The notes under the pieces: model-generated
What the model saw: only the letters and a program-made list of their open reading frames with translations
Databases searched by the model: none
Told to the model about the DNA's origin: nothing
NCBI RefSeq assembly: GCF_001432305.1
Contig: NZ_KQ483358.1
Coordinates: 3,066,087-3,130,086 of the forward strand
Length of the DNA: 64,000 bases
From: Curvibacter sp. PAE-UM
Lineage (GTDB): Bacteria; Pseudomonadota; Gammaproteobacteria; Burkholderiales; Burkholderiaceae_C
Reading direction: 5' to 3'
Part shown: positions 10,983 through 19,916 of the stretch, piece after piece
Numbering within the stretch: position 1 is the first letter of the stretch
Layout of the letters: the number at the start of each line of letters is the position of its first letter
Made by a program: the position numbers and the translations under genes

Positions 10983-13064
10983 ATGTATTCCACCGCCTTT
11001 CTCGACCTGCCGCCGCTGACGGGCGCGCACGGCCGGGTGCTACTGCCCGGCTCCAAGAGCATTTCCAACCGCGTGCTGCTGCTCTCGGCCCTGTGCCGCG
11101 GCCGCACCACCCTGCACGACCTGCTCGACTCCGACGACACCCGCGTCATGCTGGCCGCCCTGCGCCAGCTGGGTTGCGGGGTGCAGCAGGACGGCAGCAC
11201 GGTCGTCATCGACGGCCTGGACGGCAAGCTGCCCGCCACCGCCCTGAAGTTCTTCATGGGCAATGCCGGCACCGCCATGCGCCCGCTCACCGCTGCGCTG
11301 GCCGTGCTGGGCGGTGACTTCGAACTCTCGGGCGTGCCGCGCATGCACGAGCGGCCTATCGGCGACCTGGTCGACGCGCTGCGCCCGCTGGGCTGCGTCA
11401 TCGATTACCTCGGCAACGAAGGCTACCCGCCGCTGCGCATCGGCCACCCAAGTCTCCAGCTCGATGCCCCGATCAAGGTGCGCGGCGACGTTTCCAGCCA
11501 GTTCCTCACCGCCCTGCTGATGGCCCTGCCGCTGGTGGCCATGGATCGAGCCCCCACGCTCGGCACTAACGTGTCCTCGCTGCCCCCCGAGGGGGCTGTC
11601 CAGTCTTGGGGCGGCCCGGCGGCTGGACGGGACATCGTGATCGAGGTCGTCGGCGAACTGATCTCCAAGCCCTATATCGAGATCACGCTCAACCTCCTCT
11701 CGCGCTATGGCATCACCGTCCAGCGCGAGGGCTGGCAGCGCTTCACCATCCCCGCCGGCAGCCGCTACCTGTCGCCCGGCGTACTGCACGTGGAGGCCGA
11801 CGCCTCCTCGGCCAGTTATTTCATCGCCCTGGGCGCCATCGCCGCCGATGCAGCCACGCCGGTGCGCATCGAAGGTGTGGGTGAGAGCTCCATCCAGGGC
11901 GACATCAGGTTCGTCGACGCTGCCCGCCTGATGGGCGCGCGCGTGACGGGTGGCCCCAACTGGCTCGAAATCTCCAGAGGCGACTGGCCCCTCAAGGCCA
12001 TCGACCTCGACTGCAACCACATCCCCGACGCCGCCATGACCCTGGCCGTGATGGCGCTGTATGCCGACGGCCCCAGCACCCTGCGCAACATTGCGAGCTG
12101 GCGCGTCAAGGAAACCGACCGCATCGCCGCCATGGCCACCGAGCTGCGCAAGCTCGGCGCCACCGTGGAAGAAGGCACGGACTTCATCCGCATCACGCCC
12201 CTGGTGAGATCCGGCTGGAAACCGGCCAGCATCCACACCTACGACGACCACCGGGTCGCCATGTGCTTCTCCCTGGCCGCTTTCAACCCAGCCGGGCTGC
12301 CGGTGCGCATCCTGGACCCCAAGTGCGTGGCCAAGACTTTCCCGGACTATTTCGAAGCCCTGTTCTCGGTCACCACCCCCGCGGCCGGCGCCGTGCCGGT
12401 GCTCTGCGTGGACGGCCCCACGGCCTCGGGCAAGGGCACGCTGGCGGCGCTGCTGGCCGAGCGCCTGGGCTACCACCTGCTGGACTCCGGCGCCCTCTAC
12501 CGCGTGACCGCGCAAGCCGCCCTGCGCGCCGGGCTGGCGCTGGAGCCGGAGAACGAAGTTGCCATCGCCGCCCTGGCCCAGCGCCTGCCGGTGCGCTTCG
12601 AAGGTGAGCGCGTGCTCCTGGACGGAGAAGACGTCAGCGCCATCATCCGCAGCGAACAAGGCGGCATGAACGCCTCCAGGGTCTCGGCCCTGCCGGCCGT
12701 GCGCACGGCCCTGGTGGCCCTGCAGCACAGCTTTGCCCGCCTGCCCGGCCTGGTGGCCGACGGCCGCGACATGGGCACAATCATCTTCCCGGACGCCCCC
12801 TTGAAGGTGTTTTTGACCGCCAGCGCCGCAAAACGGGCCGAACGGCGTCATAAGCAGTTGATTTCAAAGGGAATTTCGACTACAATTGAAACCCTTCGTG
12901 CCGATCTGGAAGCGCGTGATGCCCGGGACATGTCCCGCAGCGTCGCACCTCTCGAACCGGCGCAGGACGCCCGGTTGCTGGACAACTCGGATCTGTCGAT
13001 AAAAGAGTCGGTGGATCTCGTGCTGGACTGGTGGCAGGGCAAACAGCCGTTCGGACCCGTCTGA
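10983..13064 (+). CDS. aroA-cmk: Fused 3-phosphoshikimate 1-carboxyvinyltransferase / cytidylate kinase
   Basis: A 693-residue natural fusion. Residues 1 to about 460 are EPSP synthase ([65 protein letters not shown]), which joins phosphoenolpyruvate to shikimate-3-phosphate. From about residue 470 to the end it is cytidylate kinase, with the P-loop [16 protein letters not shown], the [12 protein letters not shown] loop and the RRHKQL lid, phosphorylating CMP and dCMP. aroA and cmk are separate neighbouring genes in many bacteria; the fusion occurs in Comamonadaceae. Residues of about 189-216 come from an in-frame repeat insertion between PLVA and DIVIEVVG and have no counterpart in normal EPSP synthases. 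Confidence 0.95.
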   Translation: MYSTAFLDLPPLTGAHGRVLLPGSKSISNRVLLLSALCRGRTTLHDLLDSDDTRVMLAALRQLGCGVQQDGSTVVIDGLDGKLPATALKFFMGNAGTAMRPLTAALAVLGGDFELSGVPRMHERPIGDLVDALRPLGCVIDYLGNEGYPPLRIGHPSLQLDAPIKVRGDVSSQFLTALLMALPLVAMDRAPTLGTNVSSLPPEGAVQSWGGPAAGRDIVIEVVGELISKPYIEITLNLLSRYGITVQREGWQRFTIPAGSRYLSPGVLHVEADASSASYFIALGAIAADAATPVRIEGVGESSIQGDIRFVDAARLMGARVTGGPNWLEISRGDWPLKAIDLDCNHIPDAAMTLAVMALYADGPSTLRNIASWRVKETDRIAAMATELRKLGATVEEGTDFIRITPLVRSGWKPASIHTYDDHRVAMCFSLAAFNPAGLPVRILDPKCVAKTFPDYFEALFSVTTPAAGAVPVLCVDGPTASGKGTLAALLAERLGYHLLDSGALYRVTAQAALRAGLALEPENEVAIAALAQRLPVRFEGERVLLDGEDVSAIIRSEQGGMNASRVSALPAVRTALVALQHSFARLPGLVADGRDMGTIIFPDAPLKVFLTASAAKRAERRHKQLISKGISTTIETLRADLEARDARDMSRSVAPLEPAQDARLLDNSDLSIKESVDLVLDWWQGKQPFGPV
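11548..11621 (+). repeat. Interspersed GC-rich repeat, copy 2 (in frame inside aroA)
   Basis: A 74-bp element matching the intergenic copy at 10008 in the same orientation: GAGCCCCCACG, GTGTCCTC, CTGCCCCCCGAGGGGGC and TTGGGGCGGCCC. It lies inside the aroA reading frame, contributes about 25 residues ([17 protein letters not shown] and following) and leaves the frame open. Flanking protein matches the EPSP synthase family on both sides. Confidence 0.85.
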
Positions 13065-13245
13065 GCGACTGAGAGGCCCGCCCGGCTCCCCTCGCGCAGC
13101 AAGCGCTTCGGCCGAGTGGTTCAACAACGCAACCCCGCGGATCATCCGCAAAAATCGCCGTCGAAAGCTACCCCCCAGTCGCAATGGTGCGGCTGTCACG
13201 CCATGGCCTTCAAGCCATGGACGCCCAGATGGTCTAGGAACTTAC
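13065..13245 (+). promoter_or_regulatory. rpsA leader region
   Basis: A 181-bp gap between cmk and rpsA with no open reading frame of note. It includes a perfect CCATGGC / GCCATGG hairpin at 13201-13220, shortly before the rpsA start. In E. coli ribosomal protein S1 represses its own translation through a structured leader; a similar role here is inferred from position only. Confidence 0.35.
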
Positions 13246-14931
13246 ATGTCTGAATCTTTTGCCGCCCTGTTTGAAGAATCCCTGACACGCACCGAAATGC
13301 GTCCGGGCGAAGTGATCACCGCTGAAGTCGTTCGTCTCGAACACGGCTTCGTCGTCGTGAATGCCGGCCTCAAGTCCGAAGCCTACGTGCCGATCGAGGA
13401 ATTCAAGAACGACCAGGGCGTGCTCGAAGTCCAAGTGGGCGACTTCGTGTCGGTGGCCATCGGCTCCATCGAAAACGGCTACGGCGACACCATCCTGTCG
13501 CGTGACACCGCCAAGCGTCTGGCTTCCTGGATGAGCCTGGAAAAGGCCCTGGAAACCGGCGAATTCGTCACCGGCACCACCAGCGGCAAGGTCAAGGGCG
13601 GCCTGACCGTTCTGGTCAACGGCATCCGTGCCTTCCTGCCGGGTTCGCTGGTCGACACCCGTCCGACCAAGGATCTGACCCCCTACGAGAACAAGACCCT
13701 GGAATTCAAGGTCATCAAGCTCGACCGCAAGCGCAACAACGTGGTGCTGAGCCGCCGTGCCGTGGTGGAAGCCTCCATGGGCGAAGAGCGCGCCAAGCTC
13801 ATGCAGAACCTGAAAGAAGGTTCCGTGGTGCAGGGCGTGGTCAAGAACATCACCGAATACGGTGCCTTCGTGGACCTGGGCGGCATCGACGGCCTGCTGC
13901 ACATCACCGACATGGCTTGGCGCCGTGTGCGTCACCCCTCCGAAGTGGTGACCGCTGGCCAGGAAATCACCGCCAAGATCCTCAAGTTCGACACCGAGAA
14001 GAACCGCGTGTCCCTGGGTCTGAAGCAGATGGGCGACGACCCGTGGATGGGCGTTTCGCGCCGCTACCCCACCGCCACCCGCCTGTTCGGCAAGATCACC
14101 AACATCGCCGACTACGGCGCGTTCGTGGAACTCGAGCCGGGCATCGAAGGTCTGGTGCACGTCTCCGAAATGGACTGGACCAACAAGAACGTGGCCCCGT
14201 CCAAGATCGTGTCGCTGGGTGACGAAGTCGAAGTCATGGTCCTCGAGATCGACGAAGACAAGCGCCGCATCAGCCTGGGCATGAAGCAGTGCAAGGCCAA
14301 CCCCTGGCAGGAATTCGCGCAGAACACCAAGCGCGGCGACCGCGTCAAGGGCCCGATCAAGTCGATCACCGACTTCGGCGTGTTCGTCGGCCTGGCTGCC
14401 GGCATCGACGGCCTGGTGCACCTGTCCGACCTGTCCTGGAACGAGCCGGGCGAAGCCGCCGTGCGCAACTACAAGAAGGGCCAGGAAGTGGAAGCACTCG
14501 TGCTGGCCGTCGACGTGGACCGCGAGCGCATCTCCCTGGGCATCAAACAGCTCGACCAGGACCCCTTCACCACCTTCGTGTCGGTGAACGACAAGGGCGC
14601 CTCCGTGACCGGCAAGGTCAAGACTGTCGACGCCCGTGGCGCCGAGATCGACCTGGGCCAGGACATCCTGGGTTACCTGCGCGCCAGCGAAATCTCGCGT
14701 GATCGCGTGGAAGACGCCCGCAACGTCCTGAAGGAAGGCGACGAAGTCACCGCCGTGGTGGTCAATGTGGATCGCAAGACCCGCAACATCCAGCTGTCGA
14801 TCAAGGCCAAGGACCTGGCCGACGAGCAGGGTGCCATGGCCAACCTGAACCAGCAGTCGGCTCGCGAAAGCGCCGGCACCACCAGCCTGGGCGCCCTGCT
14901 GCGCGCCAAGCTGGACACGTCCGAGAAGTGA
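13246..14931 (+). CDS. rpsA: 30S ribosomal protein S1
   Basis: A 561-residue ribosomal protein that captures mRNA for translation initiation. It carries six tandem S1 (OB-fold) repeats. The first two bind the ribosome ([38 protein letters not shown]). Repeats three to six carry the [51 protein letters not shown] and related motifs for RNA binding. The length is that of typical proteobacterial S1. It follows cmk and precedes ihfB, a widely conserved order. Confidence 0.98.
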   Translation: MSESFAALFEESLTRTEMRPGEVITAEVVRLEHGFVVVNAGLKSEAYVPIEEFKNDQGVLEVQVGDFVSVAIGSIENGYGDTILSRDTAKRLASWMSLEKALETGEFVTGTTSGKVKGGLTVLVNGIRAFLPGSLVDTRPTKDLTPYENKTLEFKVIKLDRKRNNVVLSRRAVVEASMGEERAKLMQNLKEGSVVQGVVKNITEYGAFVDLGGIDGLLHITDMAWRRVRHPSEVVTAGQEITAKILKFDTEKNRVSLGLKQMGDDPWMGVSRRYPTATRLFGKITNIADYGAFVELEPGIEGLVHVSEMDWTNKNVAPSKIVSLGDEVEVMVLEIDEDKRRISLGMKQCKANPWQEFAQNTKRGDRVKGPIKSITDFGVFVGLAAGIDGLVHLSDLSWNEPGEAAVRNYKKGQEVEALVLAVDVDRERISLGIKQLDQDPFTTFVSVNDKGASVTGKVKTVDARGAEIDLGQDILGYLRASEISRDRVEDARNVLKEGDEVTAVVVNVDRKTRNIQLSIKAKDLADEQGAMANLNQQSARESAGTTSLGALLRAKLDTSEK

Positions 14932-14938
14932 TGTGCAT

Positions 14939-14971
14939 GGGGCACGCCGCTGCTGAGCGGCGGCGTGCCCC
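14939..14971 (+). other. Strong hairpin between rpsA and ihfB
   Basis: A perfect 12-bp stem (GGGGCACGCCGC / GCGGCGTGCCCC) lies 7 bases after the rpsA stop, without a T-tract. It is more likely an mRNA-stabilising or attenuating element than a full terminator. Confidence 0.6.
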
Positions 14972-14998
14972 TGCCAAACACGCGAACGTCACCCTGAC

Positions 14999-15313
14999 AT
15001 GACCCGCTCCGACCTGGTTGAAGAACTGGCGGCCCGTTTCGGGCAGCTGACCCACCGCGACGCCGAGTTCGCGGTCAAGGCCATCCTGGACGCGATGAAC
15101 GATGCGCTGGTGCGTGGGCACCGCATCGAGATCCGCGGCTTCGGCAGCTTCTCCATCAACCGCCGGCCACCGCGCATGGGGCGCAACCCCCGCAGCGGCG
15201 AAAGCGTGGCCATTCCCGAAAAGCGCGTCCCCCACTTCAAGCCGGGCAAGGCCCTGCGCGAAGCGGTGGACCAGCGCACCAGCGAAATGCAGGCGAACGA
15301 ACCCAAAAGTTGA
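14999..15313 (+). CDS. ihfB: Integration host factor subunit beta
   Basis: A 104-residue DNA-bending protein of the HU/IHF family that pairs with IhfA to make sharp bends at promoters and recombination sites. The N-terminal helices ([30 protein letters not shown], here described in two parts) precede the [20 protein letters not shown] beta arm, whose Pro intercalates [18 protein letters not shown] tail closes the domain. It sits between rpsA and lapA, its normal place in beta- and gammaproteobacteria. Confidence 0.96.
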   Translation: MTRSDLVEELAARFGQLTHRDAEFAVKAILDAMNDALVRGHRIEIRGFGSFSINRRPPRMGRNPRSGESVAIPEKRVPHFKPGKALREAVDQRTSEMQANEPKS

Positions 15314-15353
15314 ACGCGCTACTCGCTAGAATGCCCTCACCCGGGGGACATCG

Positions 15354-15653
15354 ATGAAACAACTGACATGGCTGCTGAAGTGGATACTGAGGGCAGCCAT
15401 TTTTTTTGCCCTGCTCGCCTTTGCTCTGAACAATCAGCAGAACATCAGCGTGCACCTCTTCTTCGGCCACGTCTGGCAGTCACCGCTGGTGCTGGTACTG
15501 CTGGCCGCCTTTGCCCTGGGCCTGGCCGCCGGCGTGCTGGCCATGCTGCCGCGCTGGCTCAAGCAGCGTCGCGCCGCACGGCAGTTGCGCCGCCAGGCGC
15601 TTGCCGACAGCGAACTCGCCCTCACCACCATTCAACCGCCCCATGAATCTTGA
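15354..15653 (+). CDS. lapA: LapA-family inner-membrane protein (DUF1049)
   Basis: A 99-residue protein with two transmembrane helices (about residues 8-26 and 43-65) and a basic cytoplasmic tail (LKQRRAARQLRRQALAD). The ALNNQQNISVHLFF segment between them is typical of LapA. In E. coli LapA is co-transcribed with LapB, which regulates LpxC proteolysis and thus lipopolysaccharide amount. Here it overlaps lapB by 11 bases. Confidence 0.88.
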   Translation: MKQLTWLLKWILRAAIFFALLAFALNNQQNISVHLFFGHVWQSPLVLVLLAAFALGLAAGVLAMLPRWLKQRRAARQLRRQALADSELALTTIQPPHES

Positions 15654-16800
15654 TCTGAGCTGGATCCTGCTCGGCCTGCCCGCCGCCTTCATCCTGGGCT
15701 GGCTGGCCTCGCGGCTAGACCTGCGCCAGTTGCGTATCGAGAACCGGCGCAACCCCAAGGCCTATTTCCGCGGCCTGAACTTCCTGCTCAACGAGCAGCA
15801 GGACCAGGCCATCGACGCCTTCATCGAGGCCGTGCAGCAGGACCCCGACACCTCCGAGCTGCACTTCGCGCTGGGCAACCTGTTCCGCCGCCGCGGCGAA
15901 TACGAGCGCGCGGTGCGCGTGCACGAGCACCTGCTCTCGCGTGGCGACCTGTCCGAGGCCGATCGCCAGCGTGCCCAGCATGCCCTGGCGCTGGACTATC
16001 TCAAGGCCGGCCTGCTGGACCGCGCCGAGGATGCCCTCATCAAGCTCGAAGGCACGCCCTTCGAGGCCCAGGCCCGCCTGGCGCGCCTGGCCAACTACGA
16101 ACGCTCGCGCGACTGGCCGCAGGCCGCCGAGATCGCCCGCCGGCTCGAAGACGCCGAGCACGGCAGCTTCAGCAGCCGCCTGGCCCACTACCTCTGCGAG
16201 CAGGCCGCCGCCCACCTGGCGCGTGGCGAAGTCGCTGCCGCACAGGAGGTGCTGGTCCAGGCCATCGATACCGCCCCCAGCGCCCCGCGCGCGCGCATCG
16301 AGCTGGCCCACCTCCAGATGGGACAGGGCCAGGCCACCTTGGCCTGCGTCACGCTGGAAGCCGCCCTGTCCGCCTGTCCGCCTGCCACGCCGCTGATCGC
16401 TGCCCCGCTGGCCCAGGCCGCCGTGGCCAGCGGCCGCACCGTGACCGTGCTGGCCAGGCTGCAGGAGATCTACGAGCAGACGCCTTCGCTGGACGTGCTC
16501 GAAGCCCTGGTGACGCTGCAAGCGGCTGCCGGGAGCAGCAACACCAGCACACGTGACTGGTACGTGCACCACCTCGAGCGCGAACCCTCGCTGGTCGCCG
16601 CCGCCAAGTGGATCGCCGGCGAGAAGCTGGAGCACGAACAGTTCCACCCCCAGGTGCAGCGCGCACTGGATCACGCCGTCAAGCCGCTCACGCGCTACCG
16701 CTGCGCCGCCTGCGGCTTCGAGGCCAAGCAGCATTTCTGGCAATGCCCGGGCTGCCAGACCTGGGACAGCTATCCCGCGCGCCGCGTCGAAGAGCTCTGA
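15643..16800 (+). CDS. lapB: LapB, lipopolysaccharide assembly regulator (TPR protein)
   Basis: A 385-residue membrane-anchored TPR protein that couples LpxC degradation by FtsH to lipopolysaccharide demand. One N-terminal transmembrane helix (LSWILLGLPAAFILGWLAS) is followed by a series of TPR helices beginning at YFRGLNFLLNEQQDQAIDAF. The C-terminus is a rubredoxin-like metal knuckle with two Cys-x2-Cys pairs (YRCAACGFEAKQHFWQCPGC). The start at 15643 overlaps lapA; a longer frame from 15511 is only the shadow of lapA. Confidence 0.93.
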   Translation: MNLDLSWILLGLPAAFILGWLASRLDLRQLRIENRRNPKAYFRGLNFLLNEQQDQAIDAFIEAVQQDPDTSELHFALGNLFRRRGEYERAVRVHEHLLSRGDLSEADRQRAQHALALDYLKAGLLDRAEDALIKLEGTPFEAQARLARLANYERSRDWPQAAEIARRLEDAEHGSFSSRLAHYLCEQAAAHLARGEVAAAQEVLVQAIDTAPSAPRARIELAHLQMGQGQATLACVTLEAALSACPPATPLIAAPLAQAAVASGRTVTVLARLQEIYEQTPSLDVLEALVTLQAAAGSSNTSTRDWYVHHLEREPSLVAAAKWIAGEKLEHEQFHPQVQRALDHAVKPLTRYRCAACGFEAKQHFWQCPGCQTWDSYPARRVEEL

Positions 16801-16811
16801 AAAAAACGACC

Positions 16812-17750
16812 ATGACGACCATCACCAAACAACAACTCGCCAAGTCCCGCGTGCTCGTGGTGGGCGACGCCATGATCGACCGCTACTGGTACGGCGCGGT
16901 CGACCGCATCAGCCCCGAGGCCCCGGTGCCCGTGGTGCGCGTCACGCGTGAGGAAATGCGCATCGGCGGCGCGGCCAACGTGGCCAGCAACGTCGTCTCG
17001 CTCGGCGCCAAGGCCACGCTGCTGACCGTGGTGGGCGACGACGACGCCAGCCACACGCTGGAGAAACTGGTGGCCCAGACCGGCATCACCCCGCACTTCG
17101 GACGTGATGCGGCCCTGCAGACCACCGTCAAGCTGCGCGTCATCGGCCGCCAGCAGCAGCTCATCCGCCTCGATTTCGAAAACAGCCCCAAGGGCGAAGT
17201 GCTGGCCTCGCAGACCGCCGACTTCATCAAGCTGCTGCCTTCGCACGACGCCGTGCTGTTCTCCGACTACGGCAAGGGCGGCCTGGACCACGTGCACCAC
17301 ATGATCGAGCACGCGCAGGCCGCCGGCAAACCGGTGCTGATCGATCCCAAGGGCTCGGACTACTCGCGCTACAGCGGCGCCACCGTCATCACCCCCAACC
17401 GCGCCGAACTGCAGCAGGTGGTGGGCTCGTGGAGCAGCGAAGAAGACCTGCGCGCCAGGTCACGCGCCCTGCTGGAGAAGCTCGGCCTGCAGGCCCTGTT
17501 GCTCACGCGCAGCGAGGAAGGCATGACCTTGTATGACGCCGCAGGCGAGATCAGCGTGGCCGCCCAGGCGCGCGAAGTGTTCGACGTCACCGGCGCGGGC
17601 GACACCGTCATCGCCACCCTGGCCGCCCTGGTGGGCGCGGGCCTGCCGCTGCGCGATGCCATGCCCCTGGCCAACAAGGCCGGCGGCATCGTCGTGGGCA
17701 AGTTCGGCACCGCCACCGTCAGCTACGACGAGCTGTTCGGCACACATTGA
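16812..17750 (+). CDS. rfaE1: D-glycero-beta-D-manno-heptose-7-phosphate kinase (HldE domain I)
   Basis: A 312-residue PfkB-family sugar kinase that makes heptose-1,7-bisphosphate for the LPS inner core. The N-terminal VLVVGDAMIDRYWYGAVDRI and MRIGGAANVASNVVSLGA are substrate-binding motifs. The FDVTGAGDTVIATLAALVGA PfkB signature holds the catalytic Asp. The protein stops after the kinase domain, so the cytidylyltransferase (domain II) must be encoded elsewhere, as is usual in betaproteobacteria. rfaD follows after 18 bases. Confidence 0.93.
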   Translation: MTTITKQQLAKSRVLVVGDAMIDRYWYGAVDRISPEAPVPVVRVTREEMRIGGAANVASNVVSLGAKATLLTVVGDDDASHTLEKLVAQTGITPHFGRDAALQTTVKLRVIGRQQQLIRLDFENSPKGEVLASQTADFIKLLPSHDAVLFSDYGKGGLDHVHHMIEHAQAAGKPVLIDPKGSDYSRYSGATVITPNRAELQQVVGSWSSEEDLRARSRALLEKLGLQALLLTRSEEGMTLYDAAGEISVAAQAREVFDVTGAGDTVIATLAALVGAGLPLRDAMPLANKAGGIVVGKFGTATVSYDELFGTH

Positions 17751-17768
17751 AATTCTGAGGACAGAACC

Positions 17769-18776
17769 ATGACACGCGTAGTAGTCACCGGGGCCGCCGG
17801 GTTTATCGGCGCCAACATCGTCAAGGGCCTGAATGCCCGCGGCATCGACGACATCATCGTCGTCGACGACCTGAGCCAGGGCGACAAGTTCCGCAACTTC
17901 GCCGACCTCAGGATCGCCGACTACGTGGACATGGACGACTTCTATCCCAACTTCGACGAAGGCCACTACGGCCAGGTCGAGGCCGTGTTCCACGAAGGTG
18001 CCTGCAGCGACACCATGGAGCAGGACGGCAAGTACATGATGGACAACAACTACACGCTGTCGTGCGAGTTGTTCCAGTCCTGCCAGGCGCAGGGCACACG
18101 CCTGCTCTACGCCTCCTCCGCCGCCACCTATGGCAATTCCGAGACTTTCCGCGAGGTGCCCGAGTTCGAGGCCCCGCTCAACGTCTACGGCTACTCCAAG
18201 CTGCTGTTCGACCAGCGCATGCGCCGCGAGCTGGGCACGAACTTCGAGAAGGCCAAGACCCAGGTGGCGGGTTTCCGTTATTTCAACGTCTACGGCCCGC
18301 GCGAACAGCACAAGGGCCGCATGGCCAGCGTGGCCTTCCACCAGTTCAACCAGTTCCGCGCGGAAGGCAAGGTCAAACTGTTCGGCGAGTACGGCGGTTA
18401 CAGCCCGGGTCAGCAAATGCGTGACTTCGTTTTCGTCGACGACGTGGTAGCCGTCAACCTCTGGTTCTTCGACCACCCGGGCAAGAGCGGTGTGTTCAAC
18501 CTCGGCTCCGGCCGTGCCCAGCCCTTCAACGACGTGGCCGTGGGCGTGGTCAACACCCTGCGCGGGCTCAAGGGCGAAGCCGCCCTGCCGCTGGAGCAGA
18601 TCGCGGCCCAGGGCCTGATCGAGTACATCCCCTTCCCCGACGCGCTGCGCGGCAAGTACCAGTCGTTCACGCAAGCGGATCTGGCCAAGCTGCGCGCTGC
18701 CGGCTGCGATCACAATTTCGCCGACGTCCAGACCGGCGTGGCCCAGTACGTGAAGTGGCTGGCCGGTCGGGTCTGA
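17769..18776 (+). CDS. rfaD: ADP-L-glycero-D-manno-heptose 6-epimerase
   Basis: A 335-residue extended short-chain dehydrogenase that epimerises ADP-heptose for LPS core assembly. The nucleotide-binding motif is [18 protein letters not shown]. The family signature [17 protein letters not shown], an ASSAATYG segment and the catalytic [10 protein letters not shown] (Tyr-x3-Lys) are all present. It is the last gene of the plus-strand run and is closed by a strong terminator. Confidence 0.96.
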   Translation: MTRVVVTGAAGFIGANIVKGLNARGIDDIIVVDDLSQGDKFRNFADLRIADYVDMDDFYPNFDEGHYGQVEAVFHEGACSDTMEQDGKYMMDNNYTLSCELFQSCQAQGTRLLYASSAATYGNSETFREVPEFEAPLNVYGYSKLLFDQRMRRELGTNFEKAKTQVAGFRYFNVYGPREQHKGRMASVAFHQFNQFRAEGKVKLFGEYGGYSPGQQMRDFVFVDDVVAVNLWFFDHPGKSGVFNLGSGRAQPFNDVAVGVVNTLRGLKGEAALPLEQIAAQGLIEYIPFPDALRGKYQSFTQADLAKLRAAGCDHNFADVQTGVAQYVKWLAGRV

Positions 18777-18786
18777 TCGTCCTCTT

Positions 18787-18827
18787 CCATGAAAAAAGCC
18801 GGCGGGACCCGCCGGCTTTTTTCATGG
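18787..18827. terminator. Bidirectional terminator between rfaD and the DUF4156 lipoprotein gene
   Basis: A long stem, CCATGAAAAAAGCCGGCGGG against its complement CCCGCCGGCTTTTTTCATGG, with T-tracts on both strands. It serves the converging rfaD (+) and lipoprotein (-) genes. Confidence 0.88.
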
Positions 18828-18841
18828 GCGCGTTCAGCACC

Positions 18842-19177
18842 TCATTTGCACTTGAAGACTTCGTAGGAGCGCTTGCCGTATTCGAGGGAGTTGCCCTTGA
18901 CCACGGTATCGCCGCCCTTGTCGATGGCCTCGTTGCGCGCCATCTGCAGCAGGTTCTCTTCCACCGCCTCGGCGCTGCGTGTGATGGGCCCCAGGGACGA
19001 CAACACGCTGAGCGTGGAACGCCCCAGCGACTTGCACTTGGTCACTTCCGTGTCCTTGGCCAGCACAACCTGGTCCGCGCCGACACGCTCGCCGATCATC
19101 GAGCTGGCACAGCCCGTCAGGCCGGCGGCCACCAGCCCCAGGGCCACGAGGCCCGTCATCTTTTTCGAAAACTGCAT
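18842..19177 (-). CDS. DUF4156-type lipoprotein
   Basis: A 111-residue small lipoprotein. Residues 1-21 form a signal peptide ending in GLTGC, the lipobox. The mature part keeps the pattern of DUF4156 proteins: VTKCKSLGRSTLSVLSSL, then LLQMARNEAIDKGGDTVV and a C-terminal VFKCK. The function is unknown; an envelope location is inferred from the lipobox. I start at the ATG at 19177 because it places the signal sequence correctly; the frame extends to 19246. Confidence 0.78.
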   Translation of the reverse strand: MQFSKKMTGLVALGLVAAGLTGCASSMIGERVGADQVVLAKDTEVTKCKSLGRSTLSVLSSLGPITRSAEAVEENLLQMARNEAIDKGGDTVVKGNSLEYGKRSYEVFKCK

Positions 19178-19255
19178 AGCTACTCCAATCAAAAGCAGAA
19201 AACCGGATGCCTTGAGTCTAGCGTCTCTGCGTGTATCCAAATGCAAAAAACGGGA

Positions 19256-19861
19256 TCAGACGCCCGTGAGCTTGCGATAGGCCTCGCGCGTCGCGGGCGA
19301 CACCGCGGCAAGCACCTGCGCGTGGCTGGTCTGGTGGCGGGCCTGCAGGCGCGCGGAGGCGACGGCCCTGGAGCGGCAGAACCAGTGGCAGCTGTGCTGC
19401 ATGAGGAAAAGCTCGGCCGACATCGTGAACGCCTTGTCGCGCAACGGGAGCTGGCCGCGATTCTCGGCCGCCGCCGCGATGCCCTCGGCATGGATGGCCA
19501 GCGCGTGGCGCATGTCGAAGGACTGACGTGGAAGGAGCTTGTCGGCGTAGGGGAAGGCAAAGCCCAGGGTGCTGACCTGCGTCTGCCCGTTCCAGACCTT
19601 GGAGAAATCGGTGACGAAACGCTGGAACTGGCTGTTCAGCTCGGTCTCGGCCGTGCCCAGCATGCCCCAGATCTGCGCGCGGCGCTCCTCATTGTCCTCA
19701 CCGAGCGCACGCAGATACCCCTCGGTGACGTTCTCCATCAGCTTCTCGATCTGGTATTGGCTCAGGTAGCCACCCAGCAGGTAGATACGGCGGCGTTGCT
19801 CACGCGCCTTGAGAAACTGGTAGCCCGCAATGGGCGCCAGCAGCAGGATCAGATACTCCAT
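19256..19861 (-). CDS. Conserved hypothetical protein with N-terminal membrane helix
   Basis: A 201-residue protein that I do not recognise. Residues 1-14 (MEYLILLLAPIAGY) form a short hydrophobic anchor, followed by a basic stretch KAREQRRRIYLLGGYLSQYQ and long amphipathic helices. A C-terminal MQHSCHWFCRSRAVA segment has two cysteines. The longer frame up to 20137 overlaps the next gene out of frame and is rejected. The DUF2339 gene starts 55 bases upstream, so the pair may be co-transcribed. Confidence 0.6.
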   Translation of the reverse strand: MEYLILLLAPIAGYQFLKAREQRRRIYLLGGYLSQYQIEKLMENVTEGYLRALGEDNEERRAQIWGMLGTAETELNSQFQRFVTDFSKVWNGQTQVSTLGFAFPYADKLLPRQSFDMRHALAIHAEGIAAAAENRGQLPLRDKAFTMSAELFLMQHSCHWFCRSRAVASARLQARHQTSHAQVLAAVSPATREAYRKLTGV

Positions 19862-19916
19862 GGATAACCCGGAAAAAACAAAGAGGCCAGTGTAGTGGCT
19901 GGGCCTGGTGCTCTGT

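Noticed and set aside
14939-14971. Full terminator between rpsA and ihfB
   Set aside because: The hairpin has no following T-tract.
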